A DNA stretch of 64,000 bases, from assembly GCA_027494055.1 (NCBI GenBank), contig JAOSJO010000026.1:129094-193093 (forward strand). The letters run 5' to 3'. The stretch is from Anaerolineae bacterium (lineage in GTDB: Bacteria > Chloroflexota > Anaerolineae > Aggregatilineales > JAFGMM01). A model generated the notes under the pieces. The model did not search any database, was not told where the DNA came from, and saw nothing but the letters and a program-made list of their open reading frames with translations. This document shows positions 1-10,307 of this stretch, in pieces (the first letter of the stretch is position 1; each line of letters opens with the position of its first letter). The position numbers were made by a program, and so were the translations under genes.

Positions 1-795
1 CTTCGCGATCACGGCGTCGAGTTTGCCCCAGTTCGCCTGCCCCGACCCTTGAGGTGGTAGACCTCGGCGCGCGCGCCGGCGCGACGCGCAATGGTCAGGA
101 ATTCGTCGAGCGCTTCGAGCAGTTGATCGTCCTCACTGCGCAGGTGCGAGATGTAGAGGCCACCGCAAGCCGCCGCCGCCTCCGCCAGCGCGATCAGCTC
201 GTCCGTGGTGTAGAAGCAGCTTGGCACGTAGATCAGCGCCGACGCCAGCCCCATCGCGCCCTCTGCCATCGCCTGACGCACCTGCGCGCGCATGTGCGCA
301 AGCTCTGCCGGCGTGGCGGGTCGGTTCTTCAGCCCGATCGCGTTCGCGCGCACCGTGCCCGCGCCGACAAACGACGCCACGTTGGGCGACACGCCGCGCG
401 CCTCCAGGAACGCCAGGTACTCGCCGAGGGTGGTCCACGCGATAGCGTGCGCGAGGTCGCCGCGCATCTCGTGCGCCATCTCTGCCGCCGCCTCGCTGAG
501 GATCGGCCCCCATCGACATGTCCTCGCCCATCACCTCAAGCGTCACGCCCTGCCGGATGTCGCTCTGTGCGCGCCCATCCTCGATCAGGGACCAGACCGC
601 CCAACTGAGCATGTTGATGAAGCCGGGGGCGACGGCCAGGCCGCGCGCGTCGATCACCGCGCGGGCGTCCCCCTCGATGCGCCGCCCGACGGCGGCGATG
701 GCATCCCCCTGTATCGCCACGTCACCGTGCAGGGGCGCGCCGCCGCTCCCGTCGTAGATCGTTCCATCGCGAATGAGGTAGTCGTATGTCGTCAT
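1..795 (-). CDS. N-acyl-D-amino-acid deacylase (D-aminoacylase-like amidohydrolase), N-terminal part, two frameshifts
   Basis: The N-terminus reads MTTYDYLIRDGTIYDGSG, with the typical amidohydrolase beta-sandwich start and VAPGFIN. In the D-aminoacylase / N-acyl-D-glutamate deacylase family this should be VAPGFIDxHxH, so the metal-binding HxH is not recognisable here (INMLSWAVW follows). Later segments fit the family: GLASALIYVPSCFYTTDELIAL, then YISHLRSE, whose His is a likely metal ligand. The protein runs off the left edge. The frame breaks twice: one extra base in the five-C run at 507-511, and one missing base near 47-53, after which SGQANWGKLDAVIAK is readable in another frame. The ATG at 795 was chosen because homology starts there. 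Family members hydrolyse N-acyl-D-amino acids in the cytosol. The family call is sound; the substrate is unknown. Confidence 0.75.
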
Positions 796-917
796 GTCGC
801 GCTTTTCCTCGCTTCTGGTCGCGCAATGGCAGGGCACGCTTCATCTCGCGAAGGTTATCTCAAATGGCCGCACATGCCAATCAGCGATACGAGGGCCATA
901 GCGTAAGGCGCAGCGAT

Positions 918-946
918 TTGCCGGTTCTGTGATAGCGGGATATAAA
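918..946 (+). promoter_or_regulatory. Sigma-70-type promoter of the flippase gene
   Basis: TTGCCG at 918-923 and TATAAA at 941-946 are separated by 17 bases, 22 bases before the ATG at 968. No clear Shine-Dalgarno sequence follows, so the short leader may be translated without one. Confidence 0.5.
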
Positions 947-967
947 CACATTTCTGCTTGATTGTAC

Positions 968-2308
968 ATGAACGAACACGCCACAGACCGCTTTGGGCAA
1001 TGGGCCACGCGCGTCGTCGCCACCACACTGATCGACTTTGTGCTGGCAGCGGCGGTGAGCATCCTCGTGCTGCGCCTGCTCGGCCCCGAAGACGCCGGGC
1101 GCTATGCGGTCTGGATCGTGATCCCCGAAACGCTGGCAAGGTTCGGCGTGCTGGGCGTGCCCGCCGCCAATACCTATCATGTGGCCCGGCAGGTCGAGAA
1201 GCTCCCCGGCCTCATCGGCAACTCTCTGCTCATGGCGGGCGTTCTGAGCTTGGTCGTTGCGCTGGCGCTGGCCGGCTACCAGGCGCTTGGCGGCGCGGTC
1301 GGCGACGAGGGCGGCGTGAGCGGGGCGGTTCTCGCGGTACTTCTGCTCGCCTTTCCCGGCCTGATGGTCGCCGAGATGTTCCGCCAGCTTATGTTGGGCC
1401 TGGGGCTGATCGGGTCCTACAACCTGCAAAGCGTGCTCGCGAACTTCCTGCGCGTGATCGGCGTGTTGGTCCTGCTGGTCCTGCTGGATGGCGGCCTGGC
1501 CGGCGCGCTGGTCGCGTGGAGCTTTGGCGTCATCGTGGCCGCCGTGGTGGGCGTGATGGTGGTGCTGCGCCAGAGCGGCTGGCGCTGCCACGTTGACCGG
1601 GCGCTGCTGCGCGGCACGCTTGGCTTCAGCGCACGCTCCTATGTCGCCTCGATCACGACTTTCCTGAACCTCCGGCTCGACGTGTACATGCTCACCGCGC
1701 TGACGGCCTTCGACCAGGTCGGCTTTTACAAGGCGGCCACCTCGCTGACCGACCGCCTGTGGTCGCTGACCGGCTCCGTCGGCACCGTGCTATTTGCGCG
1801 CATCGCGGGCACGCGCGAAGAGAGGGACCGCCGGCTCACCGCGGTCGTTGCGCGCCTGACGCTGCTCTTCACGCTGGCGCTCAGTCTGCTGCTGCTGGCG
1901 ATCAGCCCCTGGTTGGTGACGCTGCTGTATTCCGCGACCTACGCGCCGGCGGTCGTGCCGCTTGCGCTTCTGCTGCCGGGGGTGGTGGCCTTTGCGCTGT
2001 CGCAGGTGCTCACCAGCGACATCGCAGGGCGGGGGCATCCGGGTTACAACGCCGGGGCGTCCATCGCCGCCCTGGTCACAAATGTCGTCCTGAACCTGCT
2101 TCTCGTTCCCCCCTATGGCATCGCGGGCGCGGCGCTGGCAACCTCGCTGAGCTTCGTGCTCCGGGCGCTCCTCACGCTGGCGATCTATGCCCGTCTGGCG
2201 TCGGCGCGGCTGCGCGACGTCTTGATCGTGAAGGGCAACGACTGGTCTTTGGTGAAAGACAGCCTCATGCGCTTCTTGCCTGCCGGCTCGTCGCGCACGC
2301 GGCACTGA
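968..2308 (+). CDS. Polysaccharide flippase of the MOP superfamily (Wzx-like)
   Basis: A protein of about 446 residues with roughly 12-14 hydrophobic segments. It starts with the typical flippase feature of a first helix after a short basic/polar stretch (WATRVVATTLIDFVLAAAV) and the conserved region LLGPEDAGRYAVWIVIPE. The middle has RSYVASITTFLNLRLDVYMLT and the C-terminal half has PGYNAGASIAALVTNVVLNLLLVPPYGIAGAALAT, both characteristic of Wzx/MurJ-like MOP exporters that flip lipid-linked sugars across the cytoplasmic membrane. I prefer the ATG at 968 over the TTG at 962. It stands alone on the plus strand, convergent with the giant secreted protein gene and separated from it by a hairpin. 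It may serve the glycan locus downstream, although that locus has its own ABC exporter. Confidence 0.85.
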   Translation: MNEHATDRFGQWATRVVATTLIDFVLAAAVSILVLRLLGPEDAGRYAVWIVIPETLARFGVLGVPAANTYHVARQVEKLPGLIGNSLLMAGVLSLVVALALAGYQALGGAVGDEGGVSGAVLAVLLLAFPGLMVAEMFRQLMLGLGLIGSYNLQSVLANFLRVIGVLVLLVLLDGGLAGALVAWSFGVIVAAVVGVMVVLRQSGWRCHVDRALLRGTLGFSARSYVASITTFLNLRLDVYMLTALTAFDQVGFYKAATSLTDRLWSLTGSVGTVLFARIAGTREERDRRLTAVVARLTLLFTLALSLLLLAISPWLVTLLYSATYAPAVVPLALLLPGVVAFALSQVLTSDIAGRGHPGYNAGASIAALVTNVVLNLLLVPPYGIAGAALATSLSFVLRALLTLAIYARLASARLRDVLIVKGNDWSLVKDSLMRFLPAGSSRTRH

Positions 2309-2318
2309 GCCAGAATCG

Positions 2319-2347
2319 CCAGGCCCCCACATCGCGCGGGGGCCTGG
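2319..2347. terminator. Hairpin between convergent genes
   Basis: CCAGGCCCCC at 2319-2328 pairs perfectly with GGGGGCCTGG at 2338-2347 across a 9-base loop. It lies between the stops of two convergent genes (2308 and 2375), so it probably acts on both strands. There is no T-tract on either side. Confidence 0.6.
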
Positions 2348-2374
2348 GAGACGAGCCGGAGCGTGCGCTTTTGC

Positions 2375-5300
2375 CTACGGCATGATGTTGATGTAGTCGA
2401 TCATGATGTACTGGTCGGTGGCCGCGCTGTTCTTGCCCGCGTGCCGGATCTCAAGCACGTGGTCGCCGCCGGTCAGCCCGGTGATCTCGACAGCGTGGCC
2501 GAAGGTCACGGCAGTCGCATAGGTGTCCACCGTCTGGTACATGACATCGTCTACCCAGATCTCGAACCGACCGCCCCACGGCCCCATGGCGAAGTATTCG
2601 AGGGAGAAGCCGTGGCCCGTGAAGAGCACCCAGGCGCGGGCCTTTGCGTTCGTCGAGAACTGCACGGTGCCTGAGCCTTGCGCCGGCGAGTAGAACGTCC
2701 AGTCGTCGGTGAAGTAGAAGGCGTAGGGTTCGTTGTTCTCGTGTTTGCCGTCCGTGATCGGATCGGCGATTGCAACCTCGATGGCGTCCAGACCCAGCCA
2801 TCTGGTGCTTGTGCTCACCACCCGCACGTTGTGCGAGCCGTAGTCCGTGAGGATGTTGTAGCTCCACTCATACGTGGCCGTTGCGTCGATGTAGGTGTCG
2901 ATGGTGTCGAGGAGCTGGCCGTCGAGCCAGATCTCTGCGGTGCCGCACGACCGGCATTCGGCGAGGAACAGTTCGACGCGGCTCCCGGCGAACTGGAAAT
3001 CGAATCGCCCGCCGTTCTCCCTGGTCCACGCGGCTGCGCCGTCCATCGCGTTCGGGTCGGTGTAGGTGACCCACTCGCCGGTGTAGTTTATGTCCTCGTA
3101 GTCCTCCTGGTAGACGCCGGGCGGTGCGCCCTCAGGCGCCGGGGCGTCGGTCGGCGTGGGCGTGTCCGTCGGCGTCGGGTCGATGGGATCGTATGCAACT
3201 TCGTCCGCGCCGATGTCGGGCGGCGGGAACGCGTTGCGCGGGTCGCCCAGGTTGGTGGGGATGTCACGGCCCAGCAGCAGGCTGCCATCCTCGCCCGCCC
3301 AGGGCGCGTCGGAGTCGTTCACTGCCGCAAGGACCCCGTCCACCGTCTGCGCGACGCCCTTGTTGCTCATGCCCTGCGGATACACATGGATGTGGAAGTC
3401 GTCGTTCGCCATGTCGTAGTAGAAGGGGTTCGTCGAGATGTTGTTGTCTTCGCCGGCGGCGTAGAGGTCGCAGCCGGGGCCGTAGTTGCCGCCGTTGCCC
3501 CAAACGTTGTTGGCGAAGACCTCGGTTGCGTACAGGCAGTTCACCAGCCCCGTGCCGGTGTTGTGCGTGATGGCGTTGTTGAGCACCACCGCGAACCCGG
3601 CGGAGTTCACAAGGACGGTGCTCTCGTCGTGGTTGTTGGCGATGGTGTTGTTGACGAGGATCGCCTGGTCATCGCCCAGGGCGACGGTAGCCGAGCCGGC
3701 GCCGCTGGACGTGTTCCGGTAGATGACGTTGTTCTCGATGCGGCTGGCGGCAAACTGGCGGGCGTCGATGGCCGAGACGGCGCCTGACGGGGCGGTGTTG
3801 CCGTAGATGAAGTTGCGCGCGATCAGGGTGTTGTCGTTCTCGACCCGGATGGCGGCCTGCATGTTGTCGTAGATGCGGTTGTTGCGCACGTAGCCATCGC
3901 CGCGCGTGTTGTTGAGGATGATGGTCGCGTCGCTACTCTGGAAGTTGCTGTTGTGGTGGATGAGGTTCCCCTCGATAGAGGCGCTGGCGCTCTCGGTGAC
4001 GCCGATGGCCCCGCCGACGTTGCCCCAGAACTCGTTGTTCGTGATCCTTACCGTGGCCGAGTCGTGCACGAAGACGCCGCCGCCCACCGTGGCGTAATCC
4101 GAGGCGCCGCGCACGATGCGGAACCCGTCGATGACCAGGTTCGCAAAGATGCTGACCTCGAAGACGGGTGCGGCCATCCCATCGGCGTCGATGACGGTCT
4201 CGGTGCGCCCGTGCGTGGAGATCAGGTGGACGTTGTTGGCGCTGAAGGTGAGGCTGCCAACCTGAGCGCCGACGGTGAATTCGCCGATGTCGATGTTGTA
4301 AGTGCCGGGCAAGACGTAGACGTGTTTCCCCTCGGTGGCGGCGTCAAGTGCTTCGGCGATGGTATGGTACGGTTGGCTGAATGTACCCGTGCTCGCGCCC
4401 GTGTAGCCGCAGTTCACGAAGACGCCGTTCGGATCGCTGAGCACGCTGCCGGGCAGTTCTCCGGAGGACACGCTGGCACGGCACTGCGGGCTTTGCGTGG
4501 GCGCTGGCGTCACGGTTGGCGTCTCCGTCGGGACGACGTTGAGCACCTGGAAGTAGTCCAGCATGGTGAGGGTGTTGAGCGCCAGCGGGTTCTTCTCCGA
4601 GGCGGTGCGCACCTCCAGGATGTGGTTGCCGTCATGCGGCGCGCGGGCCACGTAGCTGGCCGGCTGTGTGGTGCCGGGAGCGTAAGCGTCCACCCGGTGG
4701 ATGAAGGCGCCGTCGATGTAGATATCGAACATGCTGTAGGAACGGCCCGTGAAAAAGCCGATTTCCACCCACAGGCCATGGAACGCGAGCGTTGCGGTCG
4801 CGCCGCTCCAGTTTGTGTAGTGCGCCATGCCGGCGGAGAAGCTGGTGTTGTTATAGGCAATCCAGCTCTGGCTCAGCGCGATGGCGTCGTCCTCAGTCTC
4901 ATAACGCCCGATGCCATAGTACACCGGTTCAGGCGTGTCGGTCGGTGTAAAGGTCGGGATGACGCGCAGCCAATCCAGGTAGAAGTTGGCGTCGTTGGCG
5001 ACGACGTTCTTCTGGCCGGTGACTTTGAAGTAAACCGTGTGGACGGCTGTGGGCGAGTCGGGCAGGGCAATCGTGCGCGTCACCTGTTGGACGACGGTGC
5101 TGTTGTACGTATCGAAGGAGTCGATTAGCTCACCGTTGGCGTACACCTCGACAATGCCGCCCCACATCGCTTTCGTGTAGCCGACTTCGAAGGCCTCGGC
5201 GGCGTTGCCGCCCGTGCCGGTGAACGTGATGCCGGCGGTGGCGCCGACCTCGTTGCTGTAGTGGCCGGTGCCGCCCGAACACGGGGTACATGCATGTTGG

Positions 5301-7613
5301 ACCCATGCGCCGCCATACTTCCACGCCGTCAGGTTGTTGTCCTGATAGGTGCCGGGGTTCAGTGCGGGGAAGGGCGTGCTGGTGGGCGTGGGCGTGTGAT
5401 AGACCGGGATCACGTCCATGTAGTCAACGTAGACATAGTTGCCGGTCGAGGCTGCGTTCCTGGCGCCCGTGTTCCGGATCTTGATCTCGTGAATCCCGCT
5501 GCCGATGCCGGAGACGGTTACTTCCTTCTGCCAGACCGTCGGGCCATAGGCGTCTACCACTGCATAGACTTCGCCGTCAAGCCACACCTCGAAGATGCCC
5601 ATGAAGGATTGCTGTGTGTAGCCGAACTCGACCTGGTCGACGTTGGCGACCCTGAAGGTCGCGGTGCTCCCCGGCGCGGTGGACCATTTCACCGACCCGC
5701 CGGAGGCGTTGGTGTTGCTGTAGATGTACCAATCGCCGCCGCCCCAGGTCCATGCGCTGCTGGTGTCTTCAAAGCGGTCGGCGGCGCTGACCGCGGTGGG
5801 TGTGAAGGTCGGCGTCGCTGTGCGGTAGGCGTTTTCGATTCGGATCCAGTCCAGCGCGAAGTAGGTATCGGTCGCGCTTGCGTTCTTTTCGCCGGTATTC
5901 CGGAGCCGGATGAAGTGGTTCCCGGTGCTGAGACCGTATATCTGGTACGTCTTCTGGAATTCGCGCGGGCCATGGCCGTCGACGGTGGCGACGAGATTGT
6001 TGTCGATGTACACCTCGAATATGCCTGCCCAGGTCGCCTGGTAGTAGCCGATCTCCAGCATACCGGGAACCTGGTTGATCCTGACGATGACGCCCGCCGA
6101 GTCGTCATATGCTCTGGTGTAACGCACCGATCCACCGGAGGTGCCGCTTACAGCCCATTCCGTCCACGCGCCGTAGTAATCCCAGCGCGGGCTGGTGTCC
6201 TCAAGGCGCGAATCGCTGTCCCACGGTATTTTGGTCGCGGTGGGCGCCGGGGCCTGGTACATCTTGAGTTCGACCCAGTCGAGCATGATGTACGTGCCCA
6301 AAGAGTACGGACTCTTCTGCCCGGTGTTGACGATCTCGATGCGATGTGGCGCAAATGTGCCCACGGGGGTTATCAGGACGGTCGTCCGCCATTGCAGGGG
6401 GCCGTAGGTATCGACGGTCGCCTTCAGTTGACCATCAACATAGACCTCGAAGATGCCGCCCCAGAGGTTGCGCGTGTAGCCGATCTCGACGGTGTTAGCC
6501 CCGGTGGGTTGCGTGCCGTACAGCACGATGCCGGCGATGTCGCCCGCCTTGTCGCCCTGGTGAACAGACCCGGCAGACGCCGAGGCGTGGGCGTAGCGGT
6601 ACCAACTGCCGTGATAGGTGAACGCGCCTGCCGCGTCATTCTCATACCGGCCCATCGGTTGCCCTGTGGGCGTCGTGCTGGGCGTTGGCGTCATGTAGTT
6701 TGGGGATAATCGTGATCCAGTCGATGTACGTGTAGTTGTCTGTGGCGAGCGGATCGCGCGCGCCGTTGTTGCGAATCTCCAGGACGTGCGTTTCGCTGGG
6801 GTCGATGCCGGCGTAGAAGAAGGGTACCTGCCACACCGCCGAGGCTTCGTAACAGTTGAGGGTCTGAATCAGTTCGCCGTCCAGATAGATGTCGAGTATG
6901 CCCATGAAGCGGTGCTTGGCGTACCCGATTTCAATGGCGTTTGCGCCGGAGAAGATCACATAGGCCGCGTCGCCGGCCTGGGTTGTGTAATATACGGAGC
7001 CGGCGTTCGCGTTCGTGGTGTCGAAGCGCGCCCAACTGCCCGCGTAGGAGATGGCCGGGTCAGTATCCTGATAAGTGCCACCGCTAACGGTTGCGACGTT
7101 CTCGACGGCGAAGGCGTCGATGTCGAGGAAGTTGCCTGTGGCGCTGGGGTTGTGCGTGCCGGTGTGCTCAATCGTAATCTCGTGTACGCCGGCTGCGAGG
7201 CCGGTAACGCGGTAGGGGACCGCATAGCGGACGGTGGGCGAATAATTGTCGATTATGCCATCCTGTTCCGCTGACCCGATCGGGACACCGTCGATGAGCA
7301 CGCGCATGATGGCGCGCGACGGGCCGAGGGTGCGGTAGATCGTGATGGTGTTGGCGTTGAACTCAAACGATACCGTGGCGTCAATGTCGTCGGTGTAGTC
7401 AATCGACCCGCCTGACGCCTGCGCGTTCGTGAAAAAGACCCATTGCCCTGAATAAACGACGGCAAAGTGGTCGTTCTGGAAGAGACCTTCCACTGCCTGT
7501 GCCTGGGGAGCTTCTGCTGGGTGTGCGAGGGCTGCAGATGGAAGCGCGAGGAGCATGAGCGCGACCAGACCGATCAACGCTGGCCGCAGGTGACCCAAAG
7601 TAGCATAAGACAT
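2375..7613 (-). CDS. Giant secreted protein with nine beta modules and a right-handed parallel beta-helix (frameshift near 6695)
   Basis: Read through one extra A in the AAA run near 6695, this is a single protein of about 1745 residues. It starts at the ATG at 7613 behind a strong GGAGGAGGG ribosome site. A signal peptide (LIGLVALMLLALPSAALA) is followed by seven modules of about 120-150 residues. Each has a GSW/GAW start, a Gly/Ser-rich strand, an EIGYT-type strand, FEVYIDG, VDTYGP and a HxIxIRNTGxKN ... YIxLDWI end. Then comes a beta-helix of about 400 residues: Pro-Gly-Thr-Tyr entry, Asn-rich rungs such as NNEFWGN and NNVIYRN, and a closing PPPDIGADE motif. Two more modules end the protein. 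Pro/Thr linkers join the parts. The modules look like jelly-roll sugar-binding folds and the helix like a NosD/polysaccharide-degrading fold, but no catalytic residues can be assigned. The protein is probably cell-surface or extracellular and may bind glycans. Confidence 0.8.
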
Positions 7614-7681
7614 CGTAAATCCCTCCTCCCCGAGGTGTAGGGACTTCGGACGATTCACAAATTCAATCTTAACTCTCCCTT

Positions 7682-7709
7682 ATGATACTAACATGGTTCC
7701 AGGAGCCAA
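7682..7709 (-). promoter_or_regulatory. Putative promoter of the giant secreted protein gene
   Basis: On the minus strand TTGGCT (7709-7704) and TATCAT (7687-7682) are separated by 16 bases, about 70 bases upstream of the ATG at 7613. Confidence 0.4.
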
Positions 7710-7748
7710 CACATAAGAGTTTTGTACGAATTTGTAATGGGGGTATTA

Positions 7749-7767
7749 GCCAGTGACTTTGACTGGC
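7749..7767 (-). terminator. Small hairpin at the end of the glycan operon
   Basis: GCCAGT (7749-7754) and ACTGGC (7762-7767) form a 6-bp stem with a 7-base loop, just beyond the last stop codon of the operon (7771). No T-run follows, so this is a weak terminator candidate. Confidence 0.35.
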
Positions 7768-7770
7768 GTG

Positions 7771-8721
7771 TCAGGGTTTGTGAACTCGGTCTGTGGCGCG
7801 GAGCACCAGCCCCCGCCACGCAGCGGCGGGGAGCGCGCGCGCCAGCAGGCGGAGGATTTTCAGGTAGACCCTGGCGCGCAGCTCGGCGCGGGGCCAGTAG
7901 GCGGGCAGCGAGTCCAGCCGCTGGCTGACATAGGCGGCCTCCGTCGCCGGGACGATCTCACCCGCCCGCGTCAGGCGGTGAGTGGCGTTGTGGATCGATA
8001 ACTGGTACCTGCCGACGATGCCGGCCAGCGCGCGGTTATGCTGGGCTTCCGCGCCTTTCCACACCGCGTCCCGGTCCATCTGCGCGCCGACGTGGGTATA
8101 GTCGTGGTTCTGGTGCACGACCATCGCCGCTTCGGTGGCGTCGATCACGGGCGCGCCGCACGCGCGTGCGTGGTAGACCATCCAGTTGTCCCACGCCGGG
8201 CGACCGATGGCAAACGGCGGCATCGCGCCCAGCGCGCCGCGCGGCAGGACAAAGTAGTCCATCGCCCAGTGGACGTACAGCGCGCCGTGGGCCTCCACGT
8301 GCGCGCGCAGCGCCTGCGCCCATTGCGGCGTTTCGAAGTCCCACGCCTGCGCCATGTCCACGTTCCAGCGCTTGCCCACCATCAGGAAGTTGGGCCACCC
8401 GGCGCGGCGCACCGCCTGCGCCGCTTCCAGGAAGTCGCGCATCAGGATGATGTCGGCGTTGACGTAGGCCAGCAGGTCGTTGCGCGCAAGGTGATCGACC
8501 TGGGCGAACATATCACTCAGGAGGGGCGTGCCCCGCTCGTTGCGCGCAATTTCCGGCATCTGCCGCGCGCCGACCTCGGCGGCAAGCGCTGCAGCGCCTT
8601 CGTCGTCGCCAAAGACAATCGTCTCGCACCCCGGCAGCAGCGACCAGCTCGTCAGCGCGTTGCGCTGGATCACGGCGGCGTGGCCGTGGTTCGGCTTGAG
8701 AGCGGTGAAGAGCGTGAGCAT
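7771..8721 (-). CDS. Glycosyltransferase-like protein (GT-A type)
   Basis: About 316 residues from the ATG at 8721, which has GGAG about 10 bases upstream. MLTLFTALKPN at the N-terminus and LLAYVNADIILMRDFL in the middle resemble a nucleotide-sugar GT-A fold, where the NADI segment would be the metal/sugar-nucleotide DxD-like site. A conserved core WDNWMVYHAR and VVHQNHDYTHV follow. No membrane segment is seen. It is the last gene of the minus-strand glycan operon, 14 bases after the GT2-methyltransferase gene. I do not recognise a named family; sugar donor and acceptor are unknown. Confidence 0.6.
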   Translation of the reverse strand: MLTLFTALKPNHGHAAVIQRNALTSWSLLPGCETIVFGDDEGAAALAAEVGARQMPEIARNERGTPLLSDMFAQVDHLARNDLLAYVNADIILMRDFLEAAQAVRRAGWPNFLMVGKRWNVDMAQAWDFETPQWAQALRAHVEAHGALYVHWAMDYFVLPRGALGAMPPFAIGRPAWDNWMVYHARACGAPVIDATEAAMVVHQNHDYTHVGAQMDRDAVWKGAEAQHNRALAGIVGRYQLSIHNATHRLTRAGEIVPATEAAYVSQRLDSLPAYWPRAELRARVYLKILRLLARALPAAAWRGLVLRATDRVHKP

Positions 8722-8735
8722 GGGGCGCGCTCCGG

Positions 8736-10307
8736 CTATGTCCGCGTGAGGATGAAGCACGCCAGACCGTAGGCCTCCCGCGCGGGGTCGCGCGCCTCCG
8801 GCGACCCATCAGCTTGCAGCGCAGTCGGCTCGTCGCACGGCTTCCAGACCGCGCGCCCGCGCCTGATCCAGAAGTCTGCGCGGCTGACGGCGTAGCCCGC
8901 CAGCAGGCGCGGGAGCCGTTCCGCGCCGTACACGCGGCCCTGCCCCGGATAGTGCGCGTCCCGGCCGGCCGGGGCGGTCAGCAGCATGACGCCGCCGGGT
9001 TTCAGCGCGTCGCGCAGGCGCGCCATCGCGCCCAGGTCGTCCGCCATGACCGCCGTCGCGCCGCCGTTCAGGATCAGGTCATACGGCCCCGCCGCCAGCG
9101 CGGCATCGTGCAGGTCGCCGCCCTGGTAGCGATAGTCCGGGTGGTCGTAAGGCCACGCGCCGGGGTCAGGGCCGACCGCCGTCACGTGGAAACCGCGCTG
9201 CGCCGCGACATACCCCAGGAGCGCTTCGGCGCGCAGGTCCAGCGCCGCGCCGGGGCCGGCGGGCATGTGGAAGGACATCCAGACCCGTTCCATGTCGCGC
9301 GGGCTGAACAGGGCGGCCAGCGCGCGCGATGGATCGGCCGGCTTCAGCCCAGAGCGGAGCGCGCGCCAGCCGCGCCGCGCGGCGTCGTAGGGCTGCAACA
9401 GCCACCGCCGGCGCGGGTTGTCTTCGAGGGCGCGTTGTGCGTACCCCCAAAGCCGCCGGAGGGCGTTGCCCGCGTTCGCCGGGTCGATGCGCACCGCTTC
9501 GGCGGCGTGCCCGCGCATGAGGTCCCAGCGCCGCCCGCCCATCCACGCGAAGTCCACCGCGCGCAGGTTGGCGTTGCTCCGGGCGCGGCGCTCCAGCCGC
9601 CGCCAGCCGGCGGGCAGGTCCGCGTCGGCGAAGAACTTGTCGATGATGCGCACGCAGTCTGCCGCGATGGCGTGGCTCCGCGCGTGCCAGTAGCTCGGAT
9701 GGCGGCGCGTGTGCGCCAGCGTGATCGGCAGGTACGCAATGGTCCCGGCCAGCCCGGCCCGGTACCACAAATCCTGGTCCATCAGGATCAGGCCGTCGTC
9801 CAGCCAGCCGACCTCTTCGAGGATGCGCCGCCGCATGAAGGCCGTCGGCTGCGGGATGCAGTGGTCGCAGTGCGTGACCGCGTATGTCAGGTCCCAGGCG
9901 CGGCAGTAGGTGACGCCGGTGAGGTTGCCATCGACATCGACCGCCCCGGCGTCGCCATACACGATGTCGACGTCGGGGTGCGCGTCAAGGTAGGCGACGG
10001 CGTGGCTTGCCGCGTCGGGCGTCGCCCAGAGGTCGTCGGCGTTCAGCCACGCCAGGATGTCGCCCTGGCTCGTCGCCCACCCGTGGTTGATCGCGTCCGC
10101 CGGGCCTCTGTCCGGCGCGGAGGTCCACCGGATGCGCGCGCCATAGCTGCGCAGGATGTCTACCGAGCCGTCCGTCGAGCCGCCGTCCATCACGATGCAT
10201 TCGATGTTGGGGTAGCTCTGCCCGAGGATGCTGTCAACTGTCGGGCGCAGCAGGTGCGCGCGGTTGAAGCTCGGCACGACGACGGAGACGCGCGGCGGTT
10301 CGGGCAT
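8736..10307 (-). CDS. GT2 glycosyltransferase fused to a C-terminal methyltransferase-like domain
   Basis: Residues 1 to about 250 are a textbook family 2 glycosyltransferase: VSVVVPSFNRAHLL, IECIVMDGGSTDGS, DILAWLNADDLW with the DD metal site, and DQDLWYRAGLAG near the acceptor region. After a linker of about 100 residues, the last 170 resemble a class I SAM-dependent methyltransferase: an ALDL strand, FHVTAVGPDP, YDLILNGGATAV, LKPGGVMLLTAP. The glycine-rich motif I is degenerate (ALDLRAEALLGY instead of LDxGxGxG), so the second domain may be inactive. The ATG follows the stop of the preceding gene directly, so the two are translationally coupled. A single protein may add and then modify a sugar, or the C-terminal part may only bind. 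Confidence 0.8.
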   Translation of the reverse strand: MPEPPRVSVVVPSFNRAHLLRPTVDSILGQSYPNIECIVMDGGSTDGSVDILRSYGARIRWTSAPDRGPADAINHGWATSQGDILAWLNADDLWATPDAASHAVAYLDAHPDVDIVYGDAGAVDVDGNLTGVTYCRAWDLTYAVTHCDHCIPQPTAFMRRRILEEVGWLDDGLILMDQDLWYRAGLAGTIAYLPITLAHTRRHPSYWHARSHAIAADCVRIIDKFFADADLPAGWRRLERRARSNANLRAVDFAWMGGRRWDLMRGHAAEAVRIDPANAGNALRRLWGYAQRALEDNPRRRWLLQPYDAARRGWRALRSGLKPADPSRALAALFSPRDMERVWMSFHMPAGPGAALDLRAEALLGYVAAQRGFHVTAVGPDPGAWPYDHPDYRYQGGDLHDAALAAGPYDLILNGGATAVMADDLGAMARLRDALKPGGVMLLTAPAGRDAHYPGQGRVYGAERLPRLLAGYAVSRADFWIRRGRAVWKPCDEPTALQADGSPEARDPAREAYGLACFILTRT

